A stretch of DNA of 64,000 nucleotides from NCBI RefSeq assembly GCF_002153375.1, contig NZ_MTBQ01000008.1, positions 1 through 64,000 on the forward strand, read 5' to 3'. Both the position numbers and the translations under genes were made by a program. Origin of the DNA: Oceanobacillus rekensis. GTDB lineage: Bacteria > Bacillota > Bacilli > Bacillales > Amphibacillaceae. The notes beneath the pieces are model-generated. The model was not told the DNA's origin and ran no database searches. It saw only the letters and a list, made by a program, of their open reading frames with translations. Numbering within the stretch: position 1 is the stretch's first letter; the number at the start of each line of letters is the position of its first letter. Below are positions 1 to 8,660 of this stretch, piece by piece.

Positions 1-523
1 AAACAAACTGTTCCATCTAAATCAAAAACAAATTTCAAAAGTCTCACTCACTTTCATATTAAGTCTGTAAATAAAAATTTAATTATACCGCAAAAAAAGT
101 AAATATGTTCTTATTAAACTAAGCTGCTAGTTAGTTTAAGTGAAACTATTCACAATATATATTTATAATTATTCTGTAAATTTATTTTATACTAAGCTCT
201 CTAGTTAAGTAAATCCATTCAGAGACATTCCTAAAATAACTTGACTTTACAAACTGAAATGAAAGAATCCATCTTTTTTACCACTCCTGTTCAATTTGAG
301 TATGCTCAAATTGAACAGTGGCGGTATACTTTGTTACAAGGCTTTTAGTGTTCAATCTATGTTCAAATTAAAAGGGGGTTAGTTAATAAAAGTTGGATAT
401 ATTCGGGTCAGCTCAAAAGGACAAAATATAGCAATGCAAGTCCAATCCCTAAATGACTGCTATTCATAACAGCGATACAACGGAGACACAGGCATAAAAA
501 AAGAGCATAATATATGGCCTTTC
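1..523. other. AT-rich spacer with two inverted repeats, no gene
   Basis: I see no convincing coding region here. Two inverted repeats stand out. One has 9-bp arms (TTAAACTAA at 114-122, TTAGTTTAA at 131-139). The other is a near-perfect palindrome at 281-321 with 13-bp arms TGTTCAATTTGAG / CTCAAATTGAACA around a 4-nt loop. Neither is followed by a T tract, so they are not ordinary terminators. They may be operators, or ends of a small mobile element. Confidence 0.5.
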
Positions 524-1004
524 TTAAGAAACGAATTTATGGAATTATGGCATTCTTAATTTATTATTACTGGTCCAGTTACGAAACTTTACTACAAGGA
601 ATCCCTTGATTAAATCGTATGATTTTATCAGTTTCTTTCACTCCGTTATTTTCCACTTCCCTATAAATCCTTTTTCTTTCATTAACAGGTACAAATTCCA
701 TCAATCCATTGGTTTCCCGTTTTCCATAGAGTTTAATAAGAAAGAACGGTCTTTTTTAACCATTCCGGTTACCATCACGTCAATATATTTATAATTGATT
801 ACCTTTAACCATGATCGGAGCGCTTTTTATCTGATACTTAGATACCTTCCGTTTCAGTACAATTCCTTCGAGGTCTTGCCCCTCTACCAAATGGAAATAA
901 GGTACTCCATTCCCTTCGATCCACTGAACCAGTACAACCCGTTGAGGATTGAATTTCAACTGATTCAGTATATCTTTTTTCATGCAACTCCCAATTCCGC
1001 ACAT
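524..1004 (-). pseudogene. Remnant of ATP-dependent DNA ligase (LigD-type ligase domain)
   Basis: Read on the minus strand, successive frames give the ligase signature in order: FNPQRVVLVQWIEGNG, then EGIVLKRKVSKYQI, then (after a shift) KRS..LKVINYKYIDVMVTGMV, then (shift) GLMEFVPVNERKRIYREVEN, then (shift) KFRNWTSNNKLRMP. This is the second half of an ATP-dependent ligase of the NHEJ LigD family, from nucleotidyltransferase motif IV/V through the OB-fold. At least three frameshifts plus stops destroy it, and the catalytic KxDG lysine region upstream is gone. It ends right after the OB-fold, without the polymerase domain found C-terminal in Bacillus LigD. The overlapping plus-strand ORFs are shadows. 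Confidence 0.8.
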
Positions 1005-1161
1005 TATATATGGCAGTGGTATCTAACAAATGATAAGAATGAAGTGGGAAATCCAATAGAAGAAGAACGATTTGAAAGTTATGCAACAACAACTGACAAG
1101 GGTTCCTCTGATTACTGGGATTACTAGCACATTAACCAAAATGCCAAATACAATAGAAATG

Positions 1162-2244
1162 TTACTTTTCTAAGCTATCGGGTTGACGGAGCTGGTAAAA
1201 TCGAAAAAGGTTTTTTATGGTCACCTTTAATACAGCATAAAGCGGAACGGCAATGAGTATACCAATAAAACCATATATCGACCCTGCTACAACTAAAAGT
1301 AGAATGATTGTTAAAGGGTGTATATCTAACCGGTTTCCTAATACCAATGGAGAAACAAGGTTCCCCTCTAATTGTTGGACTACAACTAAAACAATTAATA
1401 TATAAAGAACCATCTCAGGGCTTTGAATCGATCCAAATACAATGGCTGGCAAAACGCCAAGTATCGGTCCAAAAAAAGGAACAACTGCTGTTATGACAAC
1501 AAATAATGCAAGAAAAGCGGCATAGTCAAGACCAATCAAAAGGTAACCCAAATACATTAAAACACCGTCAACCAAAGCAACAGTCAATTGGCCAATAATA
1601 TAAGCTGCAATCGTCCCATCAATGTCTTCCAATATTTTCTTACCTTCAGCATTATGTTTTTCGGGTATAAACTTCAATAAAAACGGACTTAGACGGTCGC
1701 CTTCCTTTAACAAGTAGAACAAAATAAAGGGCACAATAACTAGAACGGTTGCTACACTAGTAATCGCCTTTACAATATCTGTTATATTTTGACCAATAGA
1801 TTGTGTAAGATTGCTTAGATAAGTCATTACTTTTCGTTTGAACTGGTCGACAGAGAACATATTTATATTTTTCTCATCCATAAACTCCTCTGCATCCCCT
1901 GTCATTTGTTCAATATTTTCCGGAATAACTTTTACCATTTGATCAGCTTGTTTGCTGATTGACTCTCCGCCAAAATGAAAAATTAAAAAAACGATGCCTG
2001 CTATTACGGCATAGATCACTAAAATCGCTATTGAACGAGCTATGTATTTTGGCTTGGAAAATAGGGAAACAACGGGTCTCAAAATATAATAGAGCAACCC
2101 GGCTATTATAATTGGGAAAAATAATGTCCCAATTAGTTTTTGAAAAGGATATAAAAAATAGTCGATTTTTCCTAGAAAATAAATAAGGATTATAATTAAC
2201 AGTGCGCCTGTCACATATTTAAAAAATGAATGGTTAATCCACAT
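1162..2244 (-). CDS. AI-2E family transporter (YueF/YdbI-like permease)
   Basis: A 360-residue polytopic membrane protein with the AI-2E transporter layout: two N-terminal helices (about 10-60), a third at about 70-90, a long extracytoplasmic segment (about 95-150), then five closely packed helices to residue about 345. The tail carries the family-typical run PLTIILLLVVAGSIYGFIG. The family is named for TqsA of E. coli, but many Bacillaceae members are thought to be ion or solute exporters, so the substrate is unknown. It is monocistronic. The start ATG has a purine-rich AGGAAGAGGGAAA upstream. Confidence 0.85.
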   Translation of the reverse strand: MWINHSFFKYVTGALLIIILIYFLGKIDYFLYPFQKLIGTLFFPIIIAGLLYYILRPVVSLFSKPKYIARSIAILVIYAVIAGIVFLIFHFGGESISKQADQMVKVIPENIEQMTGDAEEFMDEKNINMFSVDQFKRKVMTYLSNLTQSIGQNITDIVKAITSVATVLVIVPFILFYLLKEGDRLSPFLLKFIPEKHNAEGKKILEDIDGTIAAYIIGQLTVALVDGVLMYLGYLLIGLDYAAFLALFVVITAVVPFFGPILGVLPAIVFGSIQSPEMVLYILIVLVVVQQLEGNLVSPLVLGNRLDIHPLTIILLLVVAGSIYGFIGILIAVPLYAVLKVTIKNLFRFYQLRQPDSLEK

Positions 2245-2589
2245 GCTCTGATTTCCCTCTTCCTTTGTTATATCTGTTTAATTTATTGTTGCAACTGTTC
2301 AACCATCGCTTCACTTTACCATGTCACGGCATTCAGCAACAGATTTATAGTAATAGTAAATTTACTAATGCCTTAAGCAATTTTATTCTGACGTTAATAA
2401 AATCATAGATTCGAAACAAAAAATTAATTGAAAAATATCAAGCTATTGGTAATGAAATTAGATTTGTCGGTCTTTATTATAAGTTATCAAACTTTTCAGA
2501 GCCACATAATCAGCTTTTTTTCACTTACTTACAGTGCAAAATAGCGCTTAAAATAAGCGACCTAAAAATTGAGTTGGGGTTTCTTTATA
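2245..2589. other. Non-coding spacer
   Basis: AT-rich interval between the AI-2E permease and the recombinase fragment. I see a weak dyad around TAGCGCTTAAAATAAGCGA near 2540 but no gene or clear terminator. Confidence 0.4.
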
Positions 2590-2884
2590 TTAATCATGTA
2601 TCAACTGTTTTTTCTTTTTAGCCCTAATCAACGTACTTTTGGATATTCCTGTCAATGCTTCTACTCGCTTATAGGAATTGGTTTCCAGTAGTTTTAGGGC
2701 ATGTTCCACTTGGTCTTTACCGTACTTCTTCGGGCGGCCCTCTCTAAAATCCGACCTCTGTTTCGCTATTGCTTGACCTTCCTGGGTACGTTCTACGATC
2801 ATATCTCTTTCGAATTCCGCAAAGGCTAACATAACGTTTAATATTAGTCGTCCGGTTGGAGTATCTTCAACTAATCTGCTCCGT
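2590..2884 (-). pseudogene. 5'-truncated serine recombinase (resolvase family)
   Basis: The reading frame encodes [16 protein letters not shown] followed by [19 protein letters not shown], the end of the catalytic domain and the long E helix of Tn3-type resolvases and DNA invertases. A C-terminal helix-turn-helix follows ([18 protein letters not shown]). An in-frame stop near 2885 and unrelated sequence beyond remove the N-terminal half with the catalytic serine and arginines, so it cannot recombine DNA. The ATG at 2832 is internal to the original gene. It marks a former plasmid or transposon insertion. Confidence 0.8.
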
Positions 2885-3296
2885 TAGTTGAAGTATTTAA
2901 TTTCACAAAGTTACCTTACCATATATTAGTAATATTAAAAAAGTAGCGATTTCCTAGTCATTATAATAATAAAAGCCGTCTCTATAGACGACTTTTATTT
3001 GCCATTTGTTCCGTCAATTTTAATCTCATTTGAGTTGTATTTTTTTGAAAATGCACCCAAAAACAGAACCATTAAAAATTATTGACGGCTCGTTTTTTTA
3101 CTTCAAGTAATAAAGGAAGAGCCATATTGGAAAAGATTGATTTAGGTCGATGTTAGTCCCCTACTCCTCTAAAGAGAAAACTTTACTAAGTGGCAGGAAC
3201 CATTGAATTAAAAGGTGGTAGTACTTTAATAAGCTTCGATATAAATCCATTCTTTTTTAGTAACAAGAGGCAAAACAAAACCGATTTATACTTTTA
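2885..3296. other. Spacer with a hairpin, no gene
   Basis: Contains a hairpin at about 2971-2997 (AAAAGccGTCT / AGACgaCTTTTA) that could act as a bidirectional terminator between the recombinase remnant and the permease at 3297. Around 3150-3205 is a degraded copy of the GTCCCC-type repeat (TTAGTCCCCTACTCCTCTAAAG). No open frame of note. Confidence 0.45.
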
Positions 3297-4271
3297 TCAT
3301 ATTTTCGCAAAAAGCTTCTTTTTCATTTTTAGGTAATTTTCAATCTCATAGATTAAATAAAATAAATTCGCTCTTATTTCAAATTCATCTCTCGTTGTTG
3401 GCAGTTCCGTTACTCGAATTTCAGCCATACACGCTTCTAACTTTTCTAAAGAAATATCCGTTGTATCTTTGGAATGAACATTTTGACTTAAATACTCTAA
3501 GAAATCTGCAAACATTTCCTTTTGTTGAACATGAAGTTCAAATGAAGACACATTAGCGACCACTTGAGTCATTTGCTGTAGTCGTTCTAGTTGGTTCTCT
3601 CGCATTTCCAGGTAATAATAATCTTTATTTTGTTTTCTTAGTAGATGATTTTCTACATCTTGTATTGCAACGCTCTTAGACTCATTAATAATCTCTTCGG
3701 CCTCAAGTAGCTCTTTCCCGTCCCACTTTCGTTCTCTATCTCTTAAAAATGCAGAGAATTCATAGAGAATAGTTGCAAACTTTTGTTCAATATCCTTTTT
3801 ATAAGTTTCAATATCTTTCTTAAAATTAGGCATGAAACTGTTGACAATTAAAGCAATACCCATTCCTATGATTATAATATAAAACTCATTTAAAAAGATT
3901 TCCACGCTGACTTCTTTTAGCGTATAAACATGTAAAACGACTACCATACTTGTGATAAAACCAGCCTGTATCCGTGCTTTTACAAGGATTGGTACAAACA
4001 GCACAATAAAAATGGAAAATACGAATGGATTATAACCAAATAATTCAAAAATCAAACCACCTAGAAACATGGATACAATAGAGGCGAAGAACTTTTTTTG
4101 TATCGTATGTAATGTCTTTTTCTTCGTTTTCTCAATACACATGATGACGATAATGGCCGCAAATGTAGCAAATTCCAAATTCATTAAACTCGCAATCCAA
4201 ATTGCGAGCCCTGCTCCTATAGCAGTTTTCAGTGTCCGCTGACCCATACCAACCATACCAGCACCATCCAT
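3297..4271 (-). CDS. Aromatic acid exporter family membrane protein (ArAE_1, YqjA-like)
   Basis: A 324-residue protein in two halves. The N-terminal half (about 10-150) has five or six hydrophobic helices, starting with VGMGQRTLKTAIGAGLAIWIA, typical of the FUSC/ArAE_1 permease domain. The C-terminal half (about 155-320) is a charged, helical cytoplasmic domain. This architecture matches Bacillus YqjA and related proteins; the substrate is not known and export of aromatic acids is inferred from the family name only. Single gene, no partner membrane-fusion protein nearby. Confidence 0.8.
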   Translation of the reverse strand: MDGAGMVGMGQRTLKTAIGAGLAIWIASLMNLEFATFAAIIVIMCIEKTKKKTLHTIQKKFFASIVSMFLGGLIFELFGYNPFVFSIFIVLFVPILVKARIQAGFITSMVVVLHVYTLKEVSVEIFLNEFYIIIIGMGIALIVNSFMPNFKKDIETYKKDIEQKFATILYEFSAFLRDRERKWDGKELLEAEEIINESKSVAIQDVENHLLRKQNKDYYYLEMRENQLERLQQMTQVVANVSSFELHVQQKEMFADFLEYLSQNVHSKDTTDISLEKLEACMAEIRVTELPTTRDEFEIRANLFYLIYEIENYLKMKKKLFAKI

Positions 4272-4759
4272 CCATTGTTTTTACTAATTAATCGTGGCAT
4301 ATTACTTTGTAAACTGCAATAGTTAACAAGCGTCAAATAAAAAATCTTTATTCGTTCGTGAAGCGACAGGGTCTTCACACCTTTTCCACTCTTTTTAACA
4401 TTTCGAATGATGGTCTTGTTATACTGTGAAATATATGTAATGCAATATAAAGCAGAAAGGAATAACGTTTTTCTAAATTGCAGATGAAATCGGAGAAGAT
4501 GATTAATCGTCTATCTATCCAAAAGGAGAGGTATTGGAAAATACGATGTAAAAGAATGAGGTCGGTCCTTACATATAGAAGTATTGGTGAATGATCCATT
4601 GAAAACGTTATTAGCCTTCCTAAACTTTAAGAAGGCTTGTTTTTCTATGATAGGTGTCCAGGGTCGGGGTCTATATAAGACCATGTTCCCGTTTATTAAT
4701 TTCATTATAATGAGAGTAAATTAATGAACTCGTAATTTACTCTCAGCACATAGAAGCAT
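4272..4759. other. Spacer with possible decayed gene and a plus-strand terminator
   Basis: Short plus-strand frames around 4480-4600 (for example GKYDVKE and HIEVLVNDPLKTL in adjacent frames) look like a decayed coding sequence that I do not recognise. A good hairpin follows at 4613-4637 (AGCCTTC / GAAGGCT, then TTGTTTTTCT), consistent with a terminator for a former plus-strand gene. Confidence 0.35.
4613..4645 (+). terminator. Rho-independent terminator (orphan)
   Basis: Stem AGCCTTC / GAAGGCT with an 11-nt loop, followed by TTGTTTTTCT. No intact plus-strand gene lies upstream, so it probably served the decayed sequence at about 4480-4600. Confidence 0.55.
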
Positions 4760-5740
4760 TTATTTAGAAACAGTTACTTTACTAGGAACTACCTTATTTA
4801 TTTGTTCACCAAGATCGATGGTTCCATCTGCACTTTTAATGCTGCAGCGGACAACATCTCCATCTTTTAGATAATTACTAAGCTTTGATTGGCTTTCAAG
4901 CATAACGTTGACTTTCTCTTCATAAGGAATAGTTAGATTTGAAACCGTACTCATTTCTTCTTTAGCTAGATTCATTGCTACCCCACCTGTTGTACCTGTA
5001 ACAATTAAATCACCTTTTGAGAGGTCCATAATCCCAGATAGTTCAACAATGGTTTCAGCTGGTTTAAATAATAACTGATTTGTGTTAGCGGATTGGCGTA
5101 GCTCATCATTAACCCATAAATTAATTTCTAGGTCATGAATGGCTGGCATTTCCTCTTGATCAAGCAGGTAAAAATATGGTCCAGTTGGTCCAAATGTACG
5201 GTAGCTTTTTCCTTTTAACCATTGTCCTTCAAGCAGTTGTACATCCCTTGCTGATACATCATTGAAAACAACTAATCCCGCAACATATTGGTGAAGGTTT
5301 TCTTCCGTTACCTCTACTGATCCTGTAATCTCTGAACCAATAATTAAACCTAATTCAATTTCATAGTCTAATAATTGTACATGGGCTGGACGGATAATTT
5401 CTGTATATGCTCCACAAAGAGAACTATCTGCTTTACTGAATATCAAGTTAAATGGAGGCTTATTTGCTTCTAATCCAGATTCCGCTCTATGGGAGCTATA
5501 ATTGGCACCTTGACAAACAATTCTTGCGGGAGCTGTTACTGGACTTAAGAAGGTTACCTCGTTTAGTGAAACTCTTTCACCATTTTCCTGTTCATGTAGC
5601 TCTCTTGCTTCTTCTTTTCCTTCATCTAAAAATTGAGCCAGGGAACGATATGTATGTTGTAAAACTAAGATATTGTCCCCTTTCACAACACCCCATTGTT
5701 CCACATTTTCTTTTTCAAATCTTACAATTTGTAATCCCAT
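4760..5740 (-). CDS. Fumarylacetoacetate hydrolase (FAH) family protein
   Basis: A 326-residue protein with the FAH C-terminal fold: PARIVCQGANYSSHRAESG, the metal-binding cluster DYEIELGLIIG (D..E.E), FNDVSARD and TGTTGGVAMNL. Family members hydrolyse acylpyruvates or decarboxylate/hydrate oxo-acids in aromatic and sugar-acid catabolism, using Mg2+ or Mn2+. The start has a strong GGGAGGAAAATAAAA upstream of ATG. It lies 46 bp downstream of a GntR/FCD regulator on the same strand, so the two probably form an operon; the precise substrate cannot be read from sequence. Confidence 0.85.
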   Translation of the reverse strand: MGLQIVRFEKENVEQWGVVKGDNILVLQHTYRSLAQFLDEGKEEARELHEQENGERVSLNEVTFLSPVTAPARIVCQGANYSSHRAESGLEANKPPFNLIFSKADSSLCGAYTEIIRPAHVQLLDYEIELGLIIGSEITGSVEVTEENLHQYVAGLVVFNDVSARDVQLLEGQWLKGKSYRTFGPTGPYFYLLDQEEMPAIHDLEINLWVNDELRQSANTNQLLFKPAETIVELSGIMDLSKGDLIVTGTTGGVAMNLAKEEMSTVSNLTIPYEEKVNVMLESQSKLSNYLKDGDVVRCSIKSADGTIDLGEQINKVVPSKVTVSK

Positions 5741-5786
5741 TTTTATTTTCCTCCCTATGTTGAAGATACTTTTAACTATATGATTC

Positions 5787-6509
5787 TTACGAGTAATTGT
5801 TATATATTTTTTGTAATATAGTCCTTACACGTAATATTAATTCCGTCATTTTTTGTTTAGACAGTTCTTCATCGCCGGCCATAACTGCTTCATAAATCAC
5901 ACGATGTTTTTCTAAAGCTGCAAGTGTTGGTGAATCGTAAGGAGATTCTTGATTATCATTTGTTAAAGGTAATGTCTTTTCCCTACTTACAGTAAGAGCT
6001 TTATGCATAATACGAATCGTTCCAATTAATAAATCATTATAGGAAGCCTTTATAATACTTTCATGAAAATCATAATCCGCTTTAACCCAAGCATTGTCAT
6101 CCCCTACAGATTGTTCTAGTTTCTGAAAAGCTTCCTTTATCCTGATTCTATCCTGTTCTGTTGCTCTACTAGCTGCTAATGCCGCTGCGGTTGGTTCTAG
6201 CCCCAATCTTACTTCTGTTAAATGTAGTAGGAAATCTTTATTGTTTGGATCTTCCAGCAACAAAGTCATTACTTTAAGATTCCACCACTGCCACTCTGTT
6301 CGCGGTAAAATTGCCGTACCCGAACGCTGATTGGATCGCACCAGACCAAGCATTGATAACCCTTTATATGCTTCACGGACAACAGTTCTGCTACTATTAT
6401 ATTCTCTACTAAGATCTTCTATTTTAGGTAAATTTTCTCCAGGAATTAATTTCCCAAAGATGATTTTTTTTGCTAACTCTAAAGTTAATTGTTCCGTTCT
6501 ATTCATCAA
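5787..6509 (-). CDS. GntR family transcriptional regulator, FCD (FadR-like) domain
   Basis: A 240-residue regulator. The winged HTH occupies about residues 5-70 (LPKIEDLSREYNSSRTVVRE, GLVRSNQRSGTAI) and the all-helical FCD domain about 85-225, with the conserved EVRLGLEP, D..FHE.I and H..I..A metal/ligand positions (DYDFHESI; ALEKHRVIYEAVMAGD). FCD regulators sense organic acids or sugar acids. It is co-directional with the FAH-family gene and likely controls it. A cre-like site lies 82 bp upstream (6591-6604). Confidence 0.88.
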   Translation of the reverse strand: MMNRTEQLTLELAKKIIFGKLIPGENLPKIEDLSREYNSSRTVVREAYKGLSMLGLVRSNQRSGTAILPRTEWQWWNLKVMTLLLEDPNNKDFLLHLTEVRLGLEPTAAALAASRATEQDRIRIKEAFQKLEQSVGDDNAWVKADYDFHESIIKASYNDLLIGTIRIMHKALTVSREKTLPLTNDNQESPYDSPTLAALEKHRVIYEAVMAGDEELSKQKMTELILRVRTILQKIYNNYS

Positions 6510-6590
6510 ATTCTCTCCTATCCACTTACTACTAAATCGTATACCAAAGTTTAAATAAGGGATTGGATAGGTTAATAGAATGTTCCGGTT

Positions 6591-6604
6591 AGATAACGTT
6601 TACA
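6591..6604 (-). promoter_or_regulatory. cre-like CcpA site upstream of the GntR/FAH operon
   Basis: On the minus strand TGTAAACGTTATCT fits the cre consensus TGWAANCGNTNWCA except at the last base. Its placement upstream of a catabolic operon supports carbon catabolite control. Confidence 0.55.
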
Positions 6605-6794
6605 TTTAACCTAAAATACCACTCTTCCCCCTTTCATGCGTCTGCTTTTTTAAACTTATAATAAATATTACTTATTTGATTATTATCATAAATCTTATTT
6701 ATTTTAGTGTCAACATTTTTCTGAAATATTATAATAAATAATCTACTGATGCACTCTTTGTCTTAATTATGGGGAAAAGCCATAGGTTAGTAGA

Positions 6795-6930
6795 GCACAA
6801 TGGGGACAGATTCATCGTCCCGTGGTTAACCTAAAAACTGATTGTGACAAGGAACCTCTCATCACGGTCCTAAAAATTGGTGCCAGTCCCCCACTGCTTT
6901 ACAGTATTAAAGCGACGGGGAACTGGCACT
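6795..6930. repeat. Composite palindromic repeat (GGGACAG type + GTGCCAGTCCCC type)
   Basis: First half: TGGGGACAGATTCATCGTCCCGTGGTTAACCTAA with a degenerate second arm near 6850. Second half (6880-6930): GTGCCAGTCCCC and GGGGAACTGGCAC arms around CTTTACAGTATTAAAG. Copies of both halves recur through the window (see the findings). They do not overlap any gene. Confidence 0.75.
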
Positions 6931-6952
6931 TAAATTCTAAATAGTTAGCTCA

Positions 6953-7196
6953 AGACTTCACCAAATTTAGACAAGTTGCGAAAATATATTTCATTTCCTG
7001 GGAAATATCGATAAAAGATTCAAGTGCAGTCTTCTACAGTTTTAAAGTGTTAAATCGGGGGGGAATGACAATGTATTCTTTGGATTCCTTATTTTAAAGT
7101 TAATAGATAGAGGAAAAACCATCATTGGATCGTGAGGCAGGTTCCTTGTTCCAATTAGTTTGTAGTTTAGCTACGGGAAAGTGAACCTGTCCCTAT
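6953..7196. repeat. Rearranged repeat block
   Basis: CTTCACCAAATTTAGACAAGTTGCG at about 6955-6979 is the reverse complement of part of the YvrJ-associated duplicated segment at 24.7 kb (TGTCTAAATTTGGTGAAC). At 7128-7196 lies another GGACAGG-type palindrome (GGCAGGTTCCTTGTTCC ... GGGAAAGTGAACCTGTCCC), which has cut into the 3' end of the XRE gene at 7171. Confidence 0.6.
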
Positions 7197-7362
7197 GCAG
7201 GTAACACAAAAAGGTAGCGATTACGCTAGCGATACTTGGATAGTTCTTACCAGTTTCCCATTTTGAAACTGATTGACGACTAACATGAATTTCTTCAGCA
7301 AGATCAGTTTGTGACCAACCTCTTTTTTCTCGTTCCTTTTTTAATCGTTTACTAAAAATCAT
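7171..7362 (-). pseudogene. XRE-family HTH regulator, 3' end replaced by repeat
   Basis: Encodes MIFSKRLKKEREKRGWSQ, LAEEIHVSRQSVSKWETGKN and YPS, the first four helices of a Cro/CI-type HTH. After YPSIASVIA the frame runs into the GGACAGGTTC-type repeat (CYLHRDRFTFP) and stops. Related Bacillaceae proteins continue with a fifth helix and a membrane or ligand-binding tail, so this copy is truncated. I place the start at 7362, behind GGAAAGGTGATG, rather than at the upstream GTG. A residual DNA-binding peptide remains possible. Confidence 0.65.
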
Positions 7363-7477
7363 GTTAGTCATCACCTTTCCTTATTCCATTATTGAGGGAG
7401 TGTATAGCTAAAGTAAAGATAGTTATAGGTGCATCAAGGTGCAACCTCATGTTGCCAATAAATATACCTTGTTTTAT

Positions 7478-7552
7478 CTATATAATTGTATCATTAATTT
7501 TGTAATTAGCTGTCATCGCTGACTGTATGAAAAACTGTATCCAAGTTTCCAT
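7478..7552 (-). pseudogene. Truncated YvrJ-family small protein
   Basis: Starts METWIQFF behind GGAGGGAATTCAC. The start codon, leader and first five residues match the YvrJ gene at 24.8-24.9 kb (METWIPFM, GAGGGAATTTAT), and the upstream 50 bp (CATGACCAGAGGCAA...CCACTAGTC) is also shared. After residue 8 the sequence diverges and stops at 24 residues, missing the amphipathic C-terminal half. It looks like a broken copy of the same small gene. Confidence 0.55.
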
Positions 7553-7742
7553 GTGAATTCCCTCCTTACCAAAACATGACCAGAGGCAAAGCCACTAGTC
7601 TTGAAACTGGAAAGCATGCCACCGGTACAAGTTCATGACCCGTAGTCAGCCTACAACTAATGGAACAAGGTGTCTGTCTCAGCGGTGGATGAAAATGTAA
7701 TCATATTAAAAAGGAACGGTATTATGTACCGTCCCCTGAAAC

Positions 7743-8594
7743 TTACTTCGGAAGCCACTCACCATATCGCTTCAAACTAACATTTTCTGTATACTTATCC
7801 AATTCCCTTAATTGCTTCACAACAGTAGCCACATCTATCCCTTCGACAATTTCATTAATCGCTGCGACACCAGATTTGGCATACGCTTTACGTTCATCTG
7901 CCGTTTTCAGTAGTGGTGTATATAAGTGGTCGGAAGCATGGTCAAAATAATAGCCAACAGCACCTGATTGCAGTGCATACTTTCCAAGGGACGATGCTGG
8001 ATTGTCTGCATTTGCTTTCATTACTTTTTCCACATCATAGCTAACAGAATTGGACTCAGGTACGTTAAGTGGAACATCTTCCAATCTACCCAAAATCTCA
8101 TACGCACCAATAGCCATATCATTGAATTTTTCAAAGAAGTCAAACGATAAATCTTTCACCGTTCCAATCGTCACCATTAAGTCCATATAAAGAACAGGTG
8201 CTTTAGTACGATCAAAAAAATCGCGGATCATTGGACTAATTGTTAGATATGCAGGTCCATGTAAAGTAACATAAACTTGTCTTCTGAACCCTTGATTAAG
8301 TAGTGACTGTGCAATGCGATCTAAGTATGCTGTACCGTCTTTTGTTGTCATTTGTACGGTCCCACGTCCAGTAGGAGTTGCACCTGCAAAGAAATATGGG
8401 AGATTATGAAGAACTAGTCCATCAGCAGACTCCGCCATTTTCAATGCAAACGCTTCAGCCAAAACAGTTTCTGAGTCTAGTGGCAATGCACCATGTGTTT
8501 CTGTTACGCCGACTGGAACAAAGATTAGATCATTTCTATCTAAGTACCCTTCTACTTCCCCGTTTGTTAGTTTCGATAAAAATCTTGTTCGCAT
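7743..8594 (-). CDS. Creatininase family amidohydrolase
   Basis: A 283-residue protein with the creatininase fold: an N-terminal metal-binding VGVTETHGALPLDSET (E and H ligands), TPTGRGTVQMTT, and VTLHGPAYLTISPMIRDFFD where the His and surrounding residues match the second metal site. Members open cyclic amides, lactams or related rings (creatinine, formylaminopyrimidines, dehydro-inosose type substrates) using Zn or Mn. It is 66 bp downstream of a GPH sugar symporter on the same strand, so a carbohydrate-derived cyclic substrate is more likely than creatinine; that is inference. Confidence 0.82.
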   Translation of the reverse strand: MRTRFLSKLTNGEVEGYLDRNDLIFVPVGVTETHGALPLDSETVLAEAFALKMAESADGLVLHNLPYFFAGATPTGRGTVQMTTKDGTAYLDRIAQSLLNQGFRRQVYVTLHGPAYLTISPMIRDFFDRTKAPVLYMDLMVTIGTVKDLSFDFFEKFNDMAIGAYEILGRLEDVPLNVPESNSVSYDVEKVMKANADNPASSLGKYALQSGAVGYYFDHASDHLYTPLLKTADERKAYAKSGVAAINEIVEGIDVATVVKQLRELDKYTENVSLKRYGEWLPK

Positions 8595-8660
8595 ATTTAT
8601 CTCTCCTATCTATTTGATGCTAGAGGGATCCTAGTAGTAGATTCCTCTGAGCTAAATGAT

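Noticed and set aside
281..321. Palindrome as terminator
   Set aside because: No T tract on either side and no intact gene ends nearby.
795..1127. Plus-strand open frame of 110 codons
   Set aside because: It is antisense to the recognisable ligase remnant on the minus strand and has no ribosome binding site.
2590..2832. Intact 80-residue regulator at 2.6 kb
   Set aside because: Codons upstream of the ATG continue the serine recombinase signature in frame, so it is the tail of a truncated recombinase.
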